NCBI GenBank assembly: GCA_907165135.1
Contig: OU015568.1
Span: forward strand, 14,392,501 to 14,456,500
From: Oikopleura dioica
Taxonomy: Eukaryota; Chordata; Appendicularia; Copelata; Oikopleuridae
Direction of reading: 5' to 3'
Length of the DNA: 64,000 nucleotides
The notes beneath the pieces are model-generated. The model saw nothing but the letters and a program-made list of their open reading frames with translations, did no database searches and was not told the DNA's origin. The position numbers and the translations under genes were made by a program. Below are positions 12,901 to 24,187 of this stretch, piece after piece (position 1 is the first letter of the stretch; the number at the start of each line of letters is the position of its first letter).

Positions 12901-14005
12901 TGGTCTTGAAGATATCAGCAGCAAAAAAATACGGATTTTCAAGCACGATCGCGATACAAAAATCAAAAACTTTATCTACTCTGTCTTTGAGTCGACCCAA
13001 ATCAATGTCGTAATGACCAACAAATTCGGATCTTACCAACCTTACTCTTTACTGAGTGATGGATCGATTACCAACGACTTGTCTCTCCACGCTCCAACTG
13101 AGTATCATCCTAAGTACGATAATAATCCTGTTTCCGAATATGCTCACGACTCAAAGTCAGCACTTCTCAATGGCCAGGTCCATATTTTCGGAGGATATCA
13201 TGATCCACACAAAGTAATAATAAGATTTTTTCTTTGAGAAATAAGCGAATTTTTAGATTGCTCGGCTAGAAGGATGCAAATTCACAGAGTTGACTGCGAG
13301 ATTCATTGAGCAGTATAAAGCTGAACATGCAGCGTTAACCGTTGAGGAAGGCAGTAAAGGTATGTTGAGATTTTTAAAAAATATGATAATAAAAGTTTTT
13401 CTAGTAATAGTTTGCTTCGATTATTACGAGGGGAAAGCTTGTGAGTTATTTAATGGAAAAACAGTGAAGAAAATCTCCGAACCAAATTATCGACACTGGT
13501 ATGGTGGATTTGGCTTCTATAATGGTTACCCAACTGCTGTCGGAGGATCTTGGGTTGACTCCGGAAAAGTTGAGAGTCTCAACATAAGAGATGAATTTGA
13601 GACGCAAATGGACGCGGAGTGGATCCCATTAAAACCACATCCAAGGTAAAAAAAGCTTTGATAAAATAGGCATTGTTTTTTTCATTAGATCGATAGAAGC
13701 TTGTTCGATAATTGGACTTCCGTCTGGAAATATGCTGACCCTCGGAGGATTCGAAACTTGGGGATGGGGTGGACAAGTTAACATTAAAGAAATCTGGCGA
13801 CTGATGAACAATAAATGGGACATAATCGGCGATCTTTTACACGTATTAGTTTATCAATTTTTTGAAATAGTTAAAATATCTATTTCAGCCTATTTCCTTT
13901 GCATCCGTTTTTATGAGCGACCGCATTATTTATGTTTTTCCCGGAGACGCAAGCCCTCCGTATATCCAAAAAGTAAATTTAGGCCAATGTTTCAGACAAA
14001 ATTGA
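9993..14005 (+). CDS. Type II membrane protein with Kelch-like C-terminus (paralog A)
   Basis: A protein of roughly 1,090 residues in about 13 exons. Exon 1 (9993-10052) is acidic (MVKDEEINVD). Exon 2 (10205-10457) begins CLECHC and runs into a single hydrophobic segment (LWTSSLFWITIMLI) just before a 40-bp intron. The ectodomain starts with a Cys-rich block (CHRNYKKC, CGHLMKQC, CRHIC, CESICFEL, GCPCPYYKC), then beta-rich exons (NRFEESQGFIASNHFNAK). The last third shows Kelch-like repeat signatures: HIFGGYHD, WYGGFGFYNGYPTAVGG, MLTLGGFETWGWGG and RIIYVFPGD. Every exon has a counterpart, in the same phase, in the minus-strand gene 15546-19908. No named family recognised; a cell-surface or secreted-after-cleavage role is inference. 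The joins near 11040-11083 and 11236-11308 could not be fixed with GT-AG sites. Confidence 0.75.
10070..10168. repeat. AT-rich low-complexity / (ATT)n repeat
   Basis: Almost pure A/T sequence in intron 1 of Kelch-like paralog A, ending in about eight ATT units near 10141-10166. It is absent from intron 1 of the minus-strand paralog. Confidence 0.85.
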
Positions 14006-14428
14006 ATAAAAGCGGTGGAAGTTCCACCGTGAAACTATTGAAAGTCCTCACAATATATTTTTGAACCATTGAATAAGACCCGGAAGAGAATGTGCTGTCG
14101 ACCAGTTTTGGAGCAAGACAAGAAACTGGACAATCGAGAGTTTATTTCCCGATTGTTTTCACCTCTCCACTTGGCTTCTGTGCACCCTGAAGAAATTTTA
14201 CGCAAAAATTACATTCAGGCAAATTGATACTGTATATTTTTACAAAATAAATTTCTCAAATTCATGATTCAATAAAAAGGGCACCCTACTCAACATTTCT
14301 GCGAACGGTCAGTAACTAAAACTCGATTTCAGTGAGACCGGATTCAATGTTTTCAAGAGGCCGCTCGAGGATTTGTTGTTAGAGTTTTATTATCACACTT
14401 TTAGAGGCATTTTTGTGAGAAATTTTTA
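14006..14428. other. Intergenic, nothing recognised
   Basis: About 420 bp between Kelch-like paralog A and the Rab gene. A possible poly(A) signal AATAAA directly overlaps the end of paralog A (14005-14010), and another lies near 14270. No coding or repeat structure seen. Confidence 0.45.
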
Positions 14429-15342
14429 ATGAATAGAATTCGTCGACAATCAGAGCCAATTTTGCCCTTCGAAAATCGAAAGAAGGCGAATTCAGTCAAC
14501 ATAGATCTTTCTCCCTTAGTTCCCGAGAGTCCAAAAAAGGTCAATTTTCTATTATTGAATTGGGAGAGCAAAATATATTTAGGACAAAAAAGGCCGGCGT
14601 TTTTCCGTAAAAGAACTTGTAGGAATCCAGGATGCTCTGCCTGAAGTTGATGTGAGAAAGTTCAAAGTCGTTATGATCGGCTCGGCAGGGTAAGCTTTGT
14701 TAGCGACTATTTCCGAGAGCATTTTCAGCGCTGGCAAAACATCTTTCATCAGAAGAGTAACGTCAGGAGATTTTGATACCATCGCTTCAAGTACAATCGG
14801 AGTCGATTATTCTGTTTTGGAGCTTGAAACCGAAGAGTTTGCGTACAAGGTTATTGCTAAACATGCCATTTTCTTTTGATAATCGTGTTTTAGATGCATT
14901 TGCAACTTTGGGATACTGCCGGTCAAGAAAGATTTCATGCGATAACGAAGCAATATTTTCGAAATGCCGATGGAGTGATGATTTTTTACGACTGCACGGA
15001 GCGTTCTAGCTTTGAGGAAGCTACTCGCTGGGCTGATCTTGTCTCTGAGAGCCGTGGGGATTCCATTGCTGTCGGTAAGAGCCACTGTTTACTTCGTCAA
15101 TGAGATTTTTAGTGATTGTCTGCAACAAAACCGACATTCCGCAAGTAATTCCCGATGAAGAAGGAATCTTACTGGCAGATAGATTTAACGCTACCTTTTC
15201 AAAGCACTCTTCAAAGTTGGGAATCGGAACTGAAGGACTCTTGAAAGGGCTGGCAAGGAAACTGGGCCAGCTGACTCCTAAAGGAGAAATGACGACGATA
15301 GATTTAGAGCTGCCTGAACCTAAAAGTAAACGGTGCTGCTAG
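14429..15342 (+). CDS. Rab-family small GTPase with N-terminal extension
   Basis: Five exons spliced through introns of about 40-60 bp. Residues 1 to about 65 form a basic extension (MNRIRRQSEPILPFENRKK). The GTPase fold starts at VRKFKVVMIG. G1 is GSAGAGKTSF, split by the intron at 14690-14728. Switch I contains STIGVDYS, G3 is WDTAGQERF with the normal Gln, and G4 is VCNKTD. The G5 SAK-like motif is poorly conserved (TFSKHSSKLG). The protein ends KSKRCC, a double-Cys geranylgeranylation signal, so it should be membrane-attached and act in vesicle traffic. The extension recalls the tails of long Rabs such as Rab44/RASEF, but no EF-hand or coiled coil is visible, so no specific Rab name is given. 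It lies between two inverted Kelch-like paralogs and is unrelated to them. Confidence 0.85.
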
Positions 15343-15545
15343 AATGAAAATAAAATTTGAAAGATTTTAAGAACAATCGATAACTACTAAGTTTTATTAT
15401 TTCTCAAACAGCGCAGGAGCCAACAGGAGCTGTGAATACAATCGGAGAAGTGATTCTTGGGACGCCTTGATCTGCAATTATTTGAGTTGAAATTATGTAA
15501 TCATCGGTGTTGTCTTTAGTGGTTCGAATTAACAATTAAAATGCA

Positions 15546-18500
15546 TTACCGATGAAAAAGTAAACTAAAGATTTCGAATCCTTGACCTAAAATTATTTGC
15601 TGAATTGAAGATGGAGATGAATACATTTGACCAGGGAAGACAAAAATTTTTCTGTCGATTAATATTGCTGATGAAGAATAAACCGCCTGAAATAAGAATT
15701 TTTATATAACTAATTATTTAACAATATTTGAATAAAAATGGAAGAACTAAATATTTTTTTTAAATATTTACATGTGCAAGAGAACCAATTAATGACCATC
15801 TGTTTCCTATTTGCAATGTCCAAATTTCATTTAGTGTGCTGTAGCTTCTATAATCACGTCCACCGATGGTCAGCAAAACTCCTGAAGATAGTCCAATTCC
15901 AGAATGAAAATATAGCGATCTGAAAGTTGACCCTTCTTATTTTGGTTGTAGGGCGGCCACGGTACAAATTTGTACCGGCGGTACAAGCCAAAAACAAAAT
16001 CCGAGAAAAAGTGTGCGCTTCACGCTAGAATTGAAGGAAACTCTTTACTGGTATAGATGAGGTGGAGTTCTGTCCAAAAATGAGTATTATTTTGGGTAAA
16101 AATCGGTATTTATTGTCAAAAAAATTATCATTTTTTGTACCGGCGGTGCAAAATTTGTACCCGCGGTACAAATTTCACTTTTGTACCGTGGCCGCCCGCC
16201 CCCCCTTATTTTTGATTACTCTCAGACCTAGGGTGCGATGAAAGAGAAGTCCAGCCAGCATCAGTCATTTTCTCTACAGCGCCTTGCGCGTTGTGTCCAC
16301 CCACAACGGTAGGACGGCCGTTGAAAGAAGCCATAGCACCACCATAGTGCCTTTTAGATAATCCAAACGTAGTCATGACATATACTCCGTCGAATATCTG
16401 GCAAGCTCTTTCGCTGTCGTAATCCATACAAATAAGTGCTAAATATAAAATCGTTCAGAGTTCACGATTTGACAAGTCACCTTTAGTACCCTCTTCAAGT
16501 GATAACACGTCATGTCCAGATCGATAATTTTTACTTAGTCGAATTGACAACTCTGTGAATGCGCACCCATCTAAGCGGGCAATCTATCAAAATATATTAC
16601 TATTTGAATTTCAAATTTTGAAATGATAAAATTACTCTTTTTGGATCTGAATATCCCCCGAATATGTGAGGTTCATCCTTTACAACTGCACATCTTGAGT
16701 AAACTATATCATCAGAAAGGCTCTCATATGAAGATGAAGCCCTTATAGACAATGCCAGTTTTGAGCCATCCTCGAGTAAAGCGTAAGATGGATGGTTTTC
16801 GTACCAATCTGGTAGTATAACAGTTATCTGCTTTGATTCATCGCCAGAAAGAAAAAAGTTCTTTATCTCAGTCTCTCGATCAAACTTGAAAATCCGTATT
16901 TTTTTGTCGTCGATATCCTCTAATCCATTCAAGGGACCACTTGACTTTGTTATCTCAGATTTTTTTCTCTTCTGCGGAAAAGTCTCAACTAAATTCAAGA
17001 AAAAAAAACGAAACGCTAACTTTTCCTGCACGATTTCAAAGACTGATGACTCCGACACGTCATTTGAGCGAAGCCTGAATTCCCAAGCATCAGTCAATTT
17101 TAGCGCCTTTGAATTCAGAGTAACAGGCTTTTTAAAGAAATCAGACTTGATCCAAATAGAGGAGTTTTGAAAAACTCCAACGTTCAAAAGATCTCTTCCA
17201 TCGAAGAACTGGAGTTCGAAAATCTTCCTTGTTTCCGACACTCTCTGATTAGCTCGGTTAAAAATAAATCTAATGATAATTTACTACCCCGAAGTTCATT
17301 TCTAGTTGAAAGCTCTCTGTTTCATTTAAACTCAGTTCGACGGTTGAAATGTGTTTCAATGCTCGCAGCGAGGAGAAGTAAGAATCCGGAATGATTGTTT
17401 TAGACATGGGGCCACCAGAACGAGGGAATCGAGGCTGAGCAACTGAATTTTTGGAAAACGCTGGAAAGACGTCGTCGTGAAATGAAAAGTACGGATTGCT
17501 TGTTACGTGCATTTTCTTTTTTGATTTTTGTTGAATGAAGTTGACTTCTAGGTGATCTTTTTGGAGGATTAATAAAGGAGAATACTAGCTCTGTAATGGG
17601 AAAATATCTGAAATCCTCTCCGAAATCAAACTCGATTTCGAATAAACTATCAAACACAAAATTCTGAATGAAAAAATTTTCGTTGTTCTCGATTCCATTT
17701 ATAAAATATTCGCATTCATCATTGTTGATCCCGCTTTGATCCGTGTAATAAGGATCATCTGAAGCAAACAGCTTTGAATAACAGATAACTTTGTCTTCAT
17801 ATTTGACAAGAGAACCAATCCATTCGCTTCCAAGAAGTAGAAACTTTCTATCTCCCTTCCCCGGTCCTTCCATCAGGACAGAGTACATTGTATTCGAAAG
17901 TTCAATGCTTCGAGAAACCAAAATAAGCAACAAACGCCCGACATCGATCTTTAGTAGGTTTTAAGCTAGAAACTTAGACGATTGAGAAAATGGTTAAATC
18001 CTTGTCAGTGGAATCACATGCACGGGGTCTAAATCCATGAGCACCCATGGAAGGGGGATTTCATCTTTTCGCCACCCTTTTTCCAGTTCTTCACTCCTTC
18101 TTATTCTATTCAGAGCAACACTGGGCTCGCACCTCTGACACGAGTTATTGATTTACTCAGAAGACCTGAGTAACGACCTATCTGAGGTACCTGCTTGATG
18201 AACAAGTTAACAGAATTGATTCTGTTCAACTGAACTTAGTCCGAGTCAGAATGTCGAGCCCAGATGCTTGAGTTTTTGAAACCTGAATCCAATAAGTACC
18301 GAGCCTGATACTAATTAGATTGAAATAGCCTTTATAACTGTAAGAAGATAATTTCGCGTTAAAGTGGTTACTGGCAATGAAGCCGTGCGCTACTTCAAAA
18401 CGGTTCAAGTTGTAATCCGGCGCATAGTAGAAGCACTTATCCGACCTTCCAGTGGGAGAACTTTATGCGGTCAAAAAGAAAAATATCTATCAGAAATCAA

Positions 18501-19908
18501 GTCCCTTTTTCGACCTTTTCAGATGACAACGACGGGAAATTTCTTTCTATCATCTTCTCTCAACCGAATTTCAATTTGATGGGTTCCGATAGATGAAGCA
18601 AAGTGGAAAAGAAAGAACCCTCTATGAATTTCAGTTTTTGAGTGCTAAAAAGCGAGAATTCTACTTACATATATCTTTGGTGACTTGGAATAAAAAATGA
18701 ATCGCCAGTCTCCCCGATCACCATCATATTACCCATTGCATCGACTAAATAGTGCTCGCCATCGAGAAAAGTGGCGCCCGTTGACTTTTTGTTTTAATAA
18801 TATATTCATAAAAACGCAGTCAATAAAGCATGAAAAATATTATTTCAAAACATTCATAAGGAAGAAGATAGTCTGCTTTGACTTTTACTTGGTCTTCCTT
18901 TCCCGTTAAATCCGAAAGAATAATTGGAAATTTTCGCATCTCAGTGTTCCATCGATCACTCCAGCGACGTGTTATTAATCCTAGATACCAGTAGCTGTAG
19001 TGACTGAAACTGTAACTATCGACCGATTCTGATTTTTTTAGGTTAAAAGAAGGAGTCAACTTCTGAATTGATTTGGTTATTTTCTCGCATTTGTAAAAAG
19101 GACAAGGGCATCCAGTTTCGCAGCGAATTTCCCATGGACAGATTTCGCCAGCAGAAAGCGAAGATTCAGTCAGCTCGAAGCAGATTGATTCACATGGGGA
19201 GTAAGGCTTAAATCTTGTTGATTCTAAAACAATTGTTGTCGAGCAAAGGTAACGGCATTCCTTCGCGTGGTAAAACTTTTTCTTCTGACAACGACGGAGA
19301 TTTATTTGATTTTCTTCTTCGGTGAAGACAAGAGGCTCACTTTCGATTTGTCTGATTTCTGCAACAGGCTCTGGGAAGATGAATTCTTTGGTTTGAAAGC
19401 ATTGCTTCATCGAATGACCGCAGAGATCCATTTTTTCAGTTTGGATGCATTTCTTGTAATCGCGGTGGCAAATTGAAAAACTAGAGATTCCAGAGATCTT
19501 TTCCAAGGACAAATTATTCGCTAAAAACTTACAAAAATGCAAGTCAACTCTAATGCTCACCTATAAGTATGATTCCTAACCAGAAAAGAAAAGCATTTGT
19601 CAAGTATGCTGCCTTTTGTTTCGCTGTTGCGTTTCCATGACCCGCTAGGGAGAACTTCTTTATGCATTTTTGCTTGAAAGTTCGTTTCCCCAAATCAGGT
19701 GTTGAAACTGTGGATTGATACTGTAGGGAAAAACCTCCTTCGGGAAATAAGTAAACCTTATCATCCGTTTGCTTGAGAGTGCCAGTACAGAGACAATCCA
19801 AACACTTTTAAAACTTGATTCAAACTATGATTTCGGAAATGATACCTGAACTTTGGTCTGGTCATTCTGTTTGACACTCTTTTCTTCCGTTTCTTCTTCT
19901 ATTACCAT
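15546..19908 (-). CDS. Type II membrane protein with Kelch-like C-terminus (paralog B)
   Basis: Inverted paralog of 9993-14005. The ATG is at 19908 (MVIEEETEEK), then CLDCLC, a membrane segment (AFLFWLGIILI, phase-1 join to ANNLSLEK), the same Cys-rich block (CHRDYKKC, CGHSMKQC, CPCPFYKC), NRFEVAHGFIASNHFNAK, and Kelch-like signatures HIFGGYSD and YGGAMASFNGRPTVVGGH. Two terminal exons were found by homology: 15919-15772 (LLTIGGRDYRSYS) and 15686-15546 (RKIFVFPGQM, stop at 15546). Two TIR elements sit in it. One (15951-16197) is in an intron. The other (18121-18263) splits a stretch that is one continuous exon in paralog A. Without splicing, that insertion gives a stop after KTQASGLDILTRTKFS. 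With a GC-AG intron (GC just inside the left TIR, CCCAG at its end) the frame is restored as QASG-VALNRIRR. So it is probably functional but may be a damaged copy. Confidence 0.7.
15951..16197. mobile_element. Short TIR element (MITE-like) in an intron
   Basis: About 247 bp bounded by inverted repeats: GGGCGGCCACGGTACAAATT on the left and the reverse complement ending TTTGTACCGTGGCCGCCC on the right. Internal GTACC-containing repeats give further hairpin potential (TTTGTACCGGCGG, TTTGTACCCGCGG). No ORF. It lies in the intron before the next-to-last exon of the minus-strand Kelch-like gene; the plus-strand paralog has only a 40-bp intron there. Confidence 0.75.
18121..18263. mobile_element. 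143-bp TIR element interrupting an exon (possible introner)
   Basis: Ends are CTGGGCTCG and CGAGCCCAG (perfect 9 bp), and homology continues imperfectly inward (CACCTCTGACACG versus ACATTCTGACTCGG). The flanks match an uninterrupted exon in the plus-strand paralog (11820-11860). No clear target-site duplication longer than 1 bp. A GC-AG intron using the element's own ends would restore the reading frame of the minus-strand gene. Confidence 0.65.
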
Positions 19909-20988
19909 AGCGAACGGTCTCTAGCAACTGCTTTACCGAAGATAAGCTGCGAAACAAGTTTCAAAGAGACTTTTTATTGCTCCTCCTCACCAAGAAAATA
20001 CGAGAACAGTACGCTCTCACGCGCGCACTTTTAAATGTCACTGCTAGTACCCACTGGGTACTACCCAGTCATTCAGACGATTAACTAGGCCTTAGTTTCA
20101 AAATTGGAGGCCATTTTCTTGCAATATTTTCTGCTGAAAATGCTTGTCGTGAAATCATAAATTATTTGATAAAAGCGTCTATCAGATCATCAATTGCTTC
20201 AAAAATTGCCTTCAACAATTAGACACAATGGAACAACAATAAGAACTGTTGCTTTGATAATTTTTTCATAAATGCTCATCGCTTTATTCACAAATAAAAA
20301 CCTTCTCAAAGATCAATCATTGAACCAAATTCGCAGCACTTGGCTCACTGCAGCGTAGTAAAAATATTTAGCAGTACACAGTAGTCAGTAATGTCAGAAA
20401 TAAAATGCGGGAAGCGTCAAGAAAGGATCACGAAACTTTTTTTGTCTTTTCTGTTATCGCAGATAACTGGGTTTGTTTTTGATGTCAGATGGAAAAAAAA
20501 GTAATAAATATGATTGACTTGCAATTGTTTACGAATGTCAGTGTTACGATATGGGCACACGATTATGGAGCATATGCATATTTAAAATTGATTCTAAATT
20601 AATCATATCCAGCCAGCTCTTGAAGAGCCAAAAAACGAGCTCTTTGAAGAAGCAAGAAACTTTTAAAAGTCTAAAATGGGAGTCAGGATATTTCAGATTT
20701 CCAGGAATCGCTCAAACAAACGCGCAATTTTCCAGTAAGTCAATAATGTAATCGAGATCCTCCAAAACAAAATTGTGAAGATATGTTAAATGGAAAGAAA
20801 TATGGACATAAATAAAAATGTTAAAATGTGGCAACGCCATATTTCAAGTGCTGACATCAAGTGTATCAGTTTTGATAATAATATTAATATATATTAGGAA
20901 TAAATACACAACTGGGGCTTGTTTTTAACTACTAGCTGCAACTGTCGAATTTTTCGTGTCTGGAACAATCTTAGCATGGGTTTTTAAC
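19909..20988. other. Intergenic, nothing recognised
   Basis: About 1.1 kb of AT-rich sequence between the start of Kelch-like paralog B and the end of the AKAP1-like gene. A small perfect hairpin, AGTACCCA-C-TGGGTACT, lies at about 20050. No ORF with domain features on either strand. Confidence 0.45.
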
Positions 20989-23813
20989 TCAATTTTCAAT
21001 TTGATTGAGAAATTGTAGTTGTTGAAAGAAGTTGTCAAACCATGGCTTTATACTTTCTGCAGATTTACTTTGCTTTCGTTTGAGAGCTGTCACCGTCTCG
21101 TTCACAATATCGTTAATAAGCACCTTCTGTCCTCCAGTATAATACATCAACTTTACGACTGGCTTTGCTAGCTCATCATAGCCAGTTACCTCCGCCTTAA
21201 TTTTTTATTATTTCATGTCTTCCCAAAATAAAACTCACCACAAGCGAGCTTTGCGGAGATTTGCGGATAATATCGTAGACTACTGGTCCCATAACATTAT
21301 CAGTCGGGTTTTCGACACCTTCAAGTTGGGCGTGAACAACCTGGAAAGGAATGCCACACTCATGGGGATGGAATTCAGGCCTAAATTCAGTCAATTATTC
21401 TGGAAGAATGATGGAAGTAGCTACATGAGTTGTCGGATCATTTCAGTAGGGACGGAAGCGTAGTTTCCAAAGTCCAGATAGAGCACCATTGCGTTGTAAT
21501 CGTCGGTGTATTGGTAGATCTAAGAATAAAAGGGAAGAAGTCACTGCATTCAATTACCTGAACTCTGTACCACTTTCCGACTTCCTTTCCAGTAATTTCA
21601 TCAGTTGTATGATGAAGGACAGCCGCGTAAGAGCCGAAGGGCAGGTATTGGGACGGAGGAATGATGGAGATGGACTCGTCGGCGTTGTAAAACTCGCACA
21701 TGCTAAATTGCGGGCTAAAAACCTCATAAGAGGTGATAAAATATTACCTAGACTCGAAGGAGTAGAACTTGTCGTGCGATGGGTGGGTATAGGGCTGAAG
21801 CCAGACATCGTTGAAGTCTGGTCCAAGAGAGGTGACTCGCACCTCAACTGGGACACCTCGGACGAGCTCGACTTGTCCCTAGATTTTGAGTTCATTCCAC
21901 GAGATAACAATTTTAAAATGACCTCGTTGTTAGTAGGGCCTTCGTAAGTCGCGCTGTAGTCAAAGTAGTAGTCCTCGTAGCCGGTACCAGCAGGCTCCTA
22001 CAGATGCAAATAAGAAGATGTCATTTCAGTTTGGAAACTCCTACCTGTGGGACAAGAGGCGAATTAGAAAGGGTCTCCTCTAGCAGTTCTTGTGAGAAGT
22101 TGACGTCTGGGAAGCGTTCTTTCAGGATTTTGACTGCCTTGAGGATGTTTTTGCTCGTACCTTTGGGTTTCAAATGAGCATGGGAGCGAATTCATAGCAA
22201 GTATACCTTCAATAGCAATGTATTGTCCGCCTCCTTCGACTGGGTATTCCTTCACGAGGACCTTGCACTTTGACTGCTCTTGGATGGTCTTGATGTTCTT
22301 GCCGCTTCGACCAATGAGCGCACCAACCATTGACTAAAAGATAAAACTAAAGAAGAGTCTTTCTTAAAAGATCTTACCGCTGGGAAGCCGGAAATCTCCA
22401 TATATCGCTCGATATTGTCATCAGTCGCCGTTCCTGAATCGCTCGATGGAGCTTTCACTGACGACTTGGATGTGGAAGTGCTCGAGGACTTCTTCTTCTT
22501 TCCGTTTCTGCGCTTCTTCGACTTCGTCTTTGAGGCGTCCGATTCTTTGGCAGAGTCAGGAGTCGTCGAATCTCTGTTATCGTTTTCGTTCGAAGCCTCC
22601 ATCACCTTCTTCAAGTTCTTAGCCTTTGTGTGGTTCAAATTCAATCTCCAAGGGATTTCAAAGGGGTGAATCTAGAGGTGAAAAGTGATCTAGAACCTTT
22701 CCTTTTTAGAAAGTCCATTGGAGCTACCGTTCTTGGATTTTCTCTCGGAATTTCTCGAATTTGGAGTGTTTCCATTTTCCTTTGCCTTTCCATTCGACTT
22801 GGAGCTCTTTGAGCTTCCATTTTCCTTCACAACGGGGGTGTTCTTCACCTTCATCGTGGGAGAATCAGCCCAATTGTCCCAGTCTCGATTTTCAGATTCC
22901 GTTCTTGTCCGACGATCCAGCGCCATGTGCTTTGGCAATGCTGCGGTAGCGCCTGAAGCGCCCGTCGTTAAAGAAGCAGAGGTAGAAGTAGACTCCTCTT
23001 CAACAATCTCAGTCACATTTGTCAGTGGCTCTTTTGTGTCAATCTCGAATTCGAGTGACTCCCGTGAGTCTTCTTCTCCGTTAACTTCCGCGCATTCGAT
23101 GATCTCATAGGACTTTTCCGAAGAACATCGGCCATTTACAGCTTCAACTTCGACTTTCTCTTCTGTCACGATTTCTTCAACAATCTCTTCCGTGTCTTCT
23201 TGTGCCTCTGCTTCTGGCTCTGGACTGTCCATAAGGACGGCAGGAGCAGAGTTTACACAAACAACTTCTTTCGAAACAGTAATAAGTTCTTCCTCTTCCT
23301 CATCTTCTGATGGATCTTCCTTTTTCGTATTCGTTTCTACCTGGGGAGTTTCAGCTTCAAGCTGAGCAGTAGAGCATTCCTCTATCGTTTCAGGTGCTAC
23401 TAGCTCTGGAGCTTGACTATTGCTTGAATCCATGGTAGAAATACCCGAGTCAACCCTTGGTCTACTAACATCTTCCTGTGCCTTCTCAGGAACTTTTTCC
23501 TTTTCTTCGGAAGATAGAGCGGCTTATATAAGAAATATGGTTAGGGAAAGCGATGGGAGGTGATTATGTGATCACCTGTCTTGCTAGCTGCTTTAGCCTT
23601 TTTCGAGCTTTGTGGTGGATCAACTCGTTTCGCAACTTCTTTGATACTTGGTGCTACATACTCAGCATCTAAAGTAGATATGACCCGAAGCTCATGAATC
23701 AATATCTCACCAGTTCGCCTTCTTCTCGAGTGAACGTAATAAAGCCCCGCTAGAGCCGCCAATGGCGCCACAACAGCCCATATTTTCACAAAGTTATTCT
23801 GTTTCTCGCTCAT
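20989..23813 (-). CDS. AKAP1: AKAP1-like mitochondrial KH-Tudor protein
   Basis: Outer-mitochondrial-membrane scaffold with RNA-binding potential. The ATG at 23813 opens an N-terminal membrane anchor (IWAVVAPLAALAGLYYVHSRRRR). A long acidic, Ser-rich disordered region follows (23433-22690), then Lys-rich KSKKRRNGKKKKSSS. A single KH domain has a good GXXG loop (SMVGALIGRSGKNIKTIQ, 22330-22200). The Tudor domain (PVEVRVTSLGPDFNDVWLQP, then GKWYRVQVI, MVLYLDFGNYASVPTEMI) spans 21850-21430, followed by RPEFHPHECGIPFQVVHAQL and a C-terminus ending FLNQIEN. One KH plus one Tudor with an N-terminal anchor fits AKAP1 better than TDRKH, which has two KH domains. An RII-binding amphipathic helix was not identified. 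The neighbour upstream on the same strand is also a mitochondrial-type protein. Confidence 0.7.
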
Positions 23814-24187
23814 TCTTCCTTCTCAGCCTTCTTTCAATTATTTCTCTAGGTGCAAAAGTAAGTATCAAATACACTGCTAGAAACGATCTCTTACGGAACA
23901 TTCGAGCACCGACGCTTCTATCTTATTCTGAGGTCAACTCTTCTTCCAAAAAAAGTATCCCAACAAAATAGTCTCGAAGAGTTTCGTTATTTTTTCTCAG
24001 ATTTTTCTGCACGATTTTCGCCCGAATCTGAATACGATTTGTGAAGCAGCGCTGATGTCATACAGAAACAAGGGTCAAAGGTCACCGTCAAGGTTCATCC
24101 TCTTTTGAGACAAGCATCATGATCAAAGGTGACAAGTTTTCTTTCAAGTTTGTACAGTTTCATCTCGTTTTGTATTTAAGTTTGAAG
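23814..24187. other. Intergenic between two minus-strand genes
   Basis: About 370 bp between the end of the NSUN4-like gene and the start of the AKAP1-like gene. No ORF, repeat or RNA gene recognised. Confidence 0.4.

Noticed and set aside
22415-23110. Plus-strand ORFs of 84-130 codons rich in Phe/Ser
   Set aside because: Antisense shadows of the acidic and Lys/Ser-rich AKAP1-like exons.
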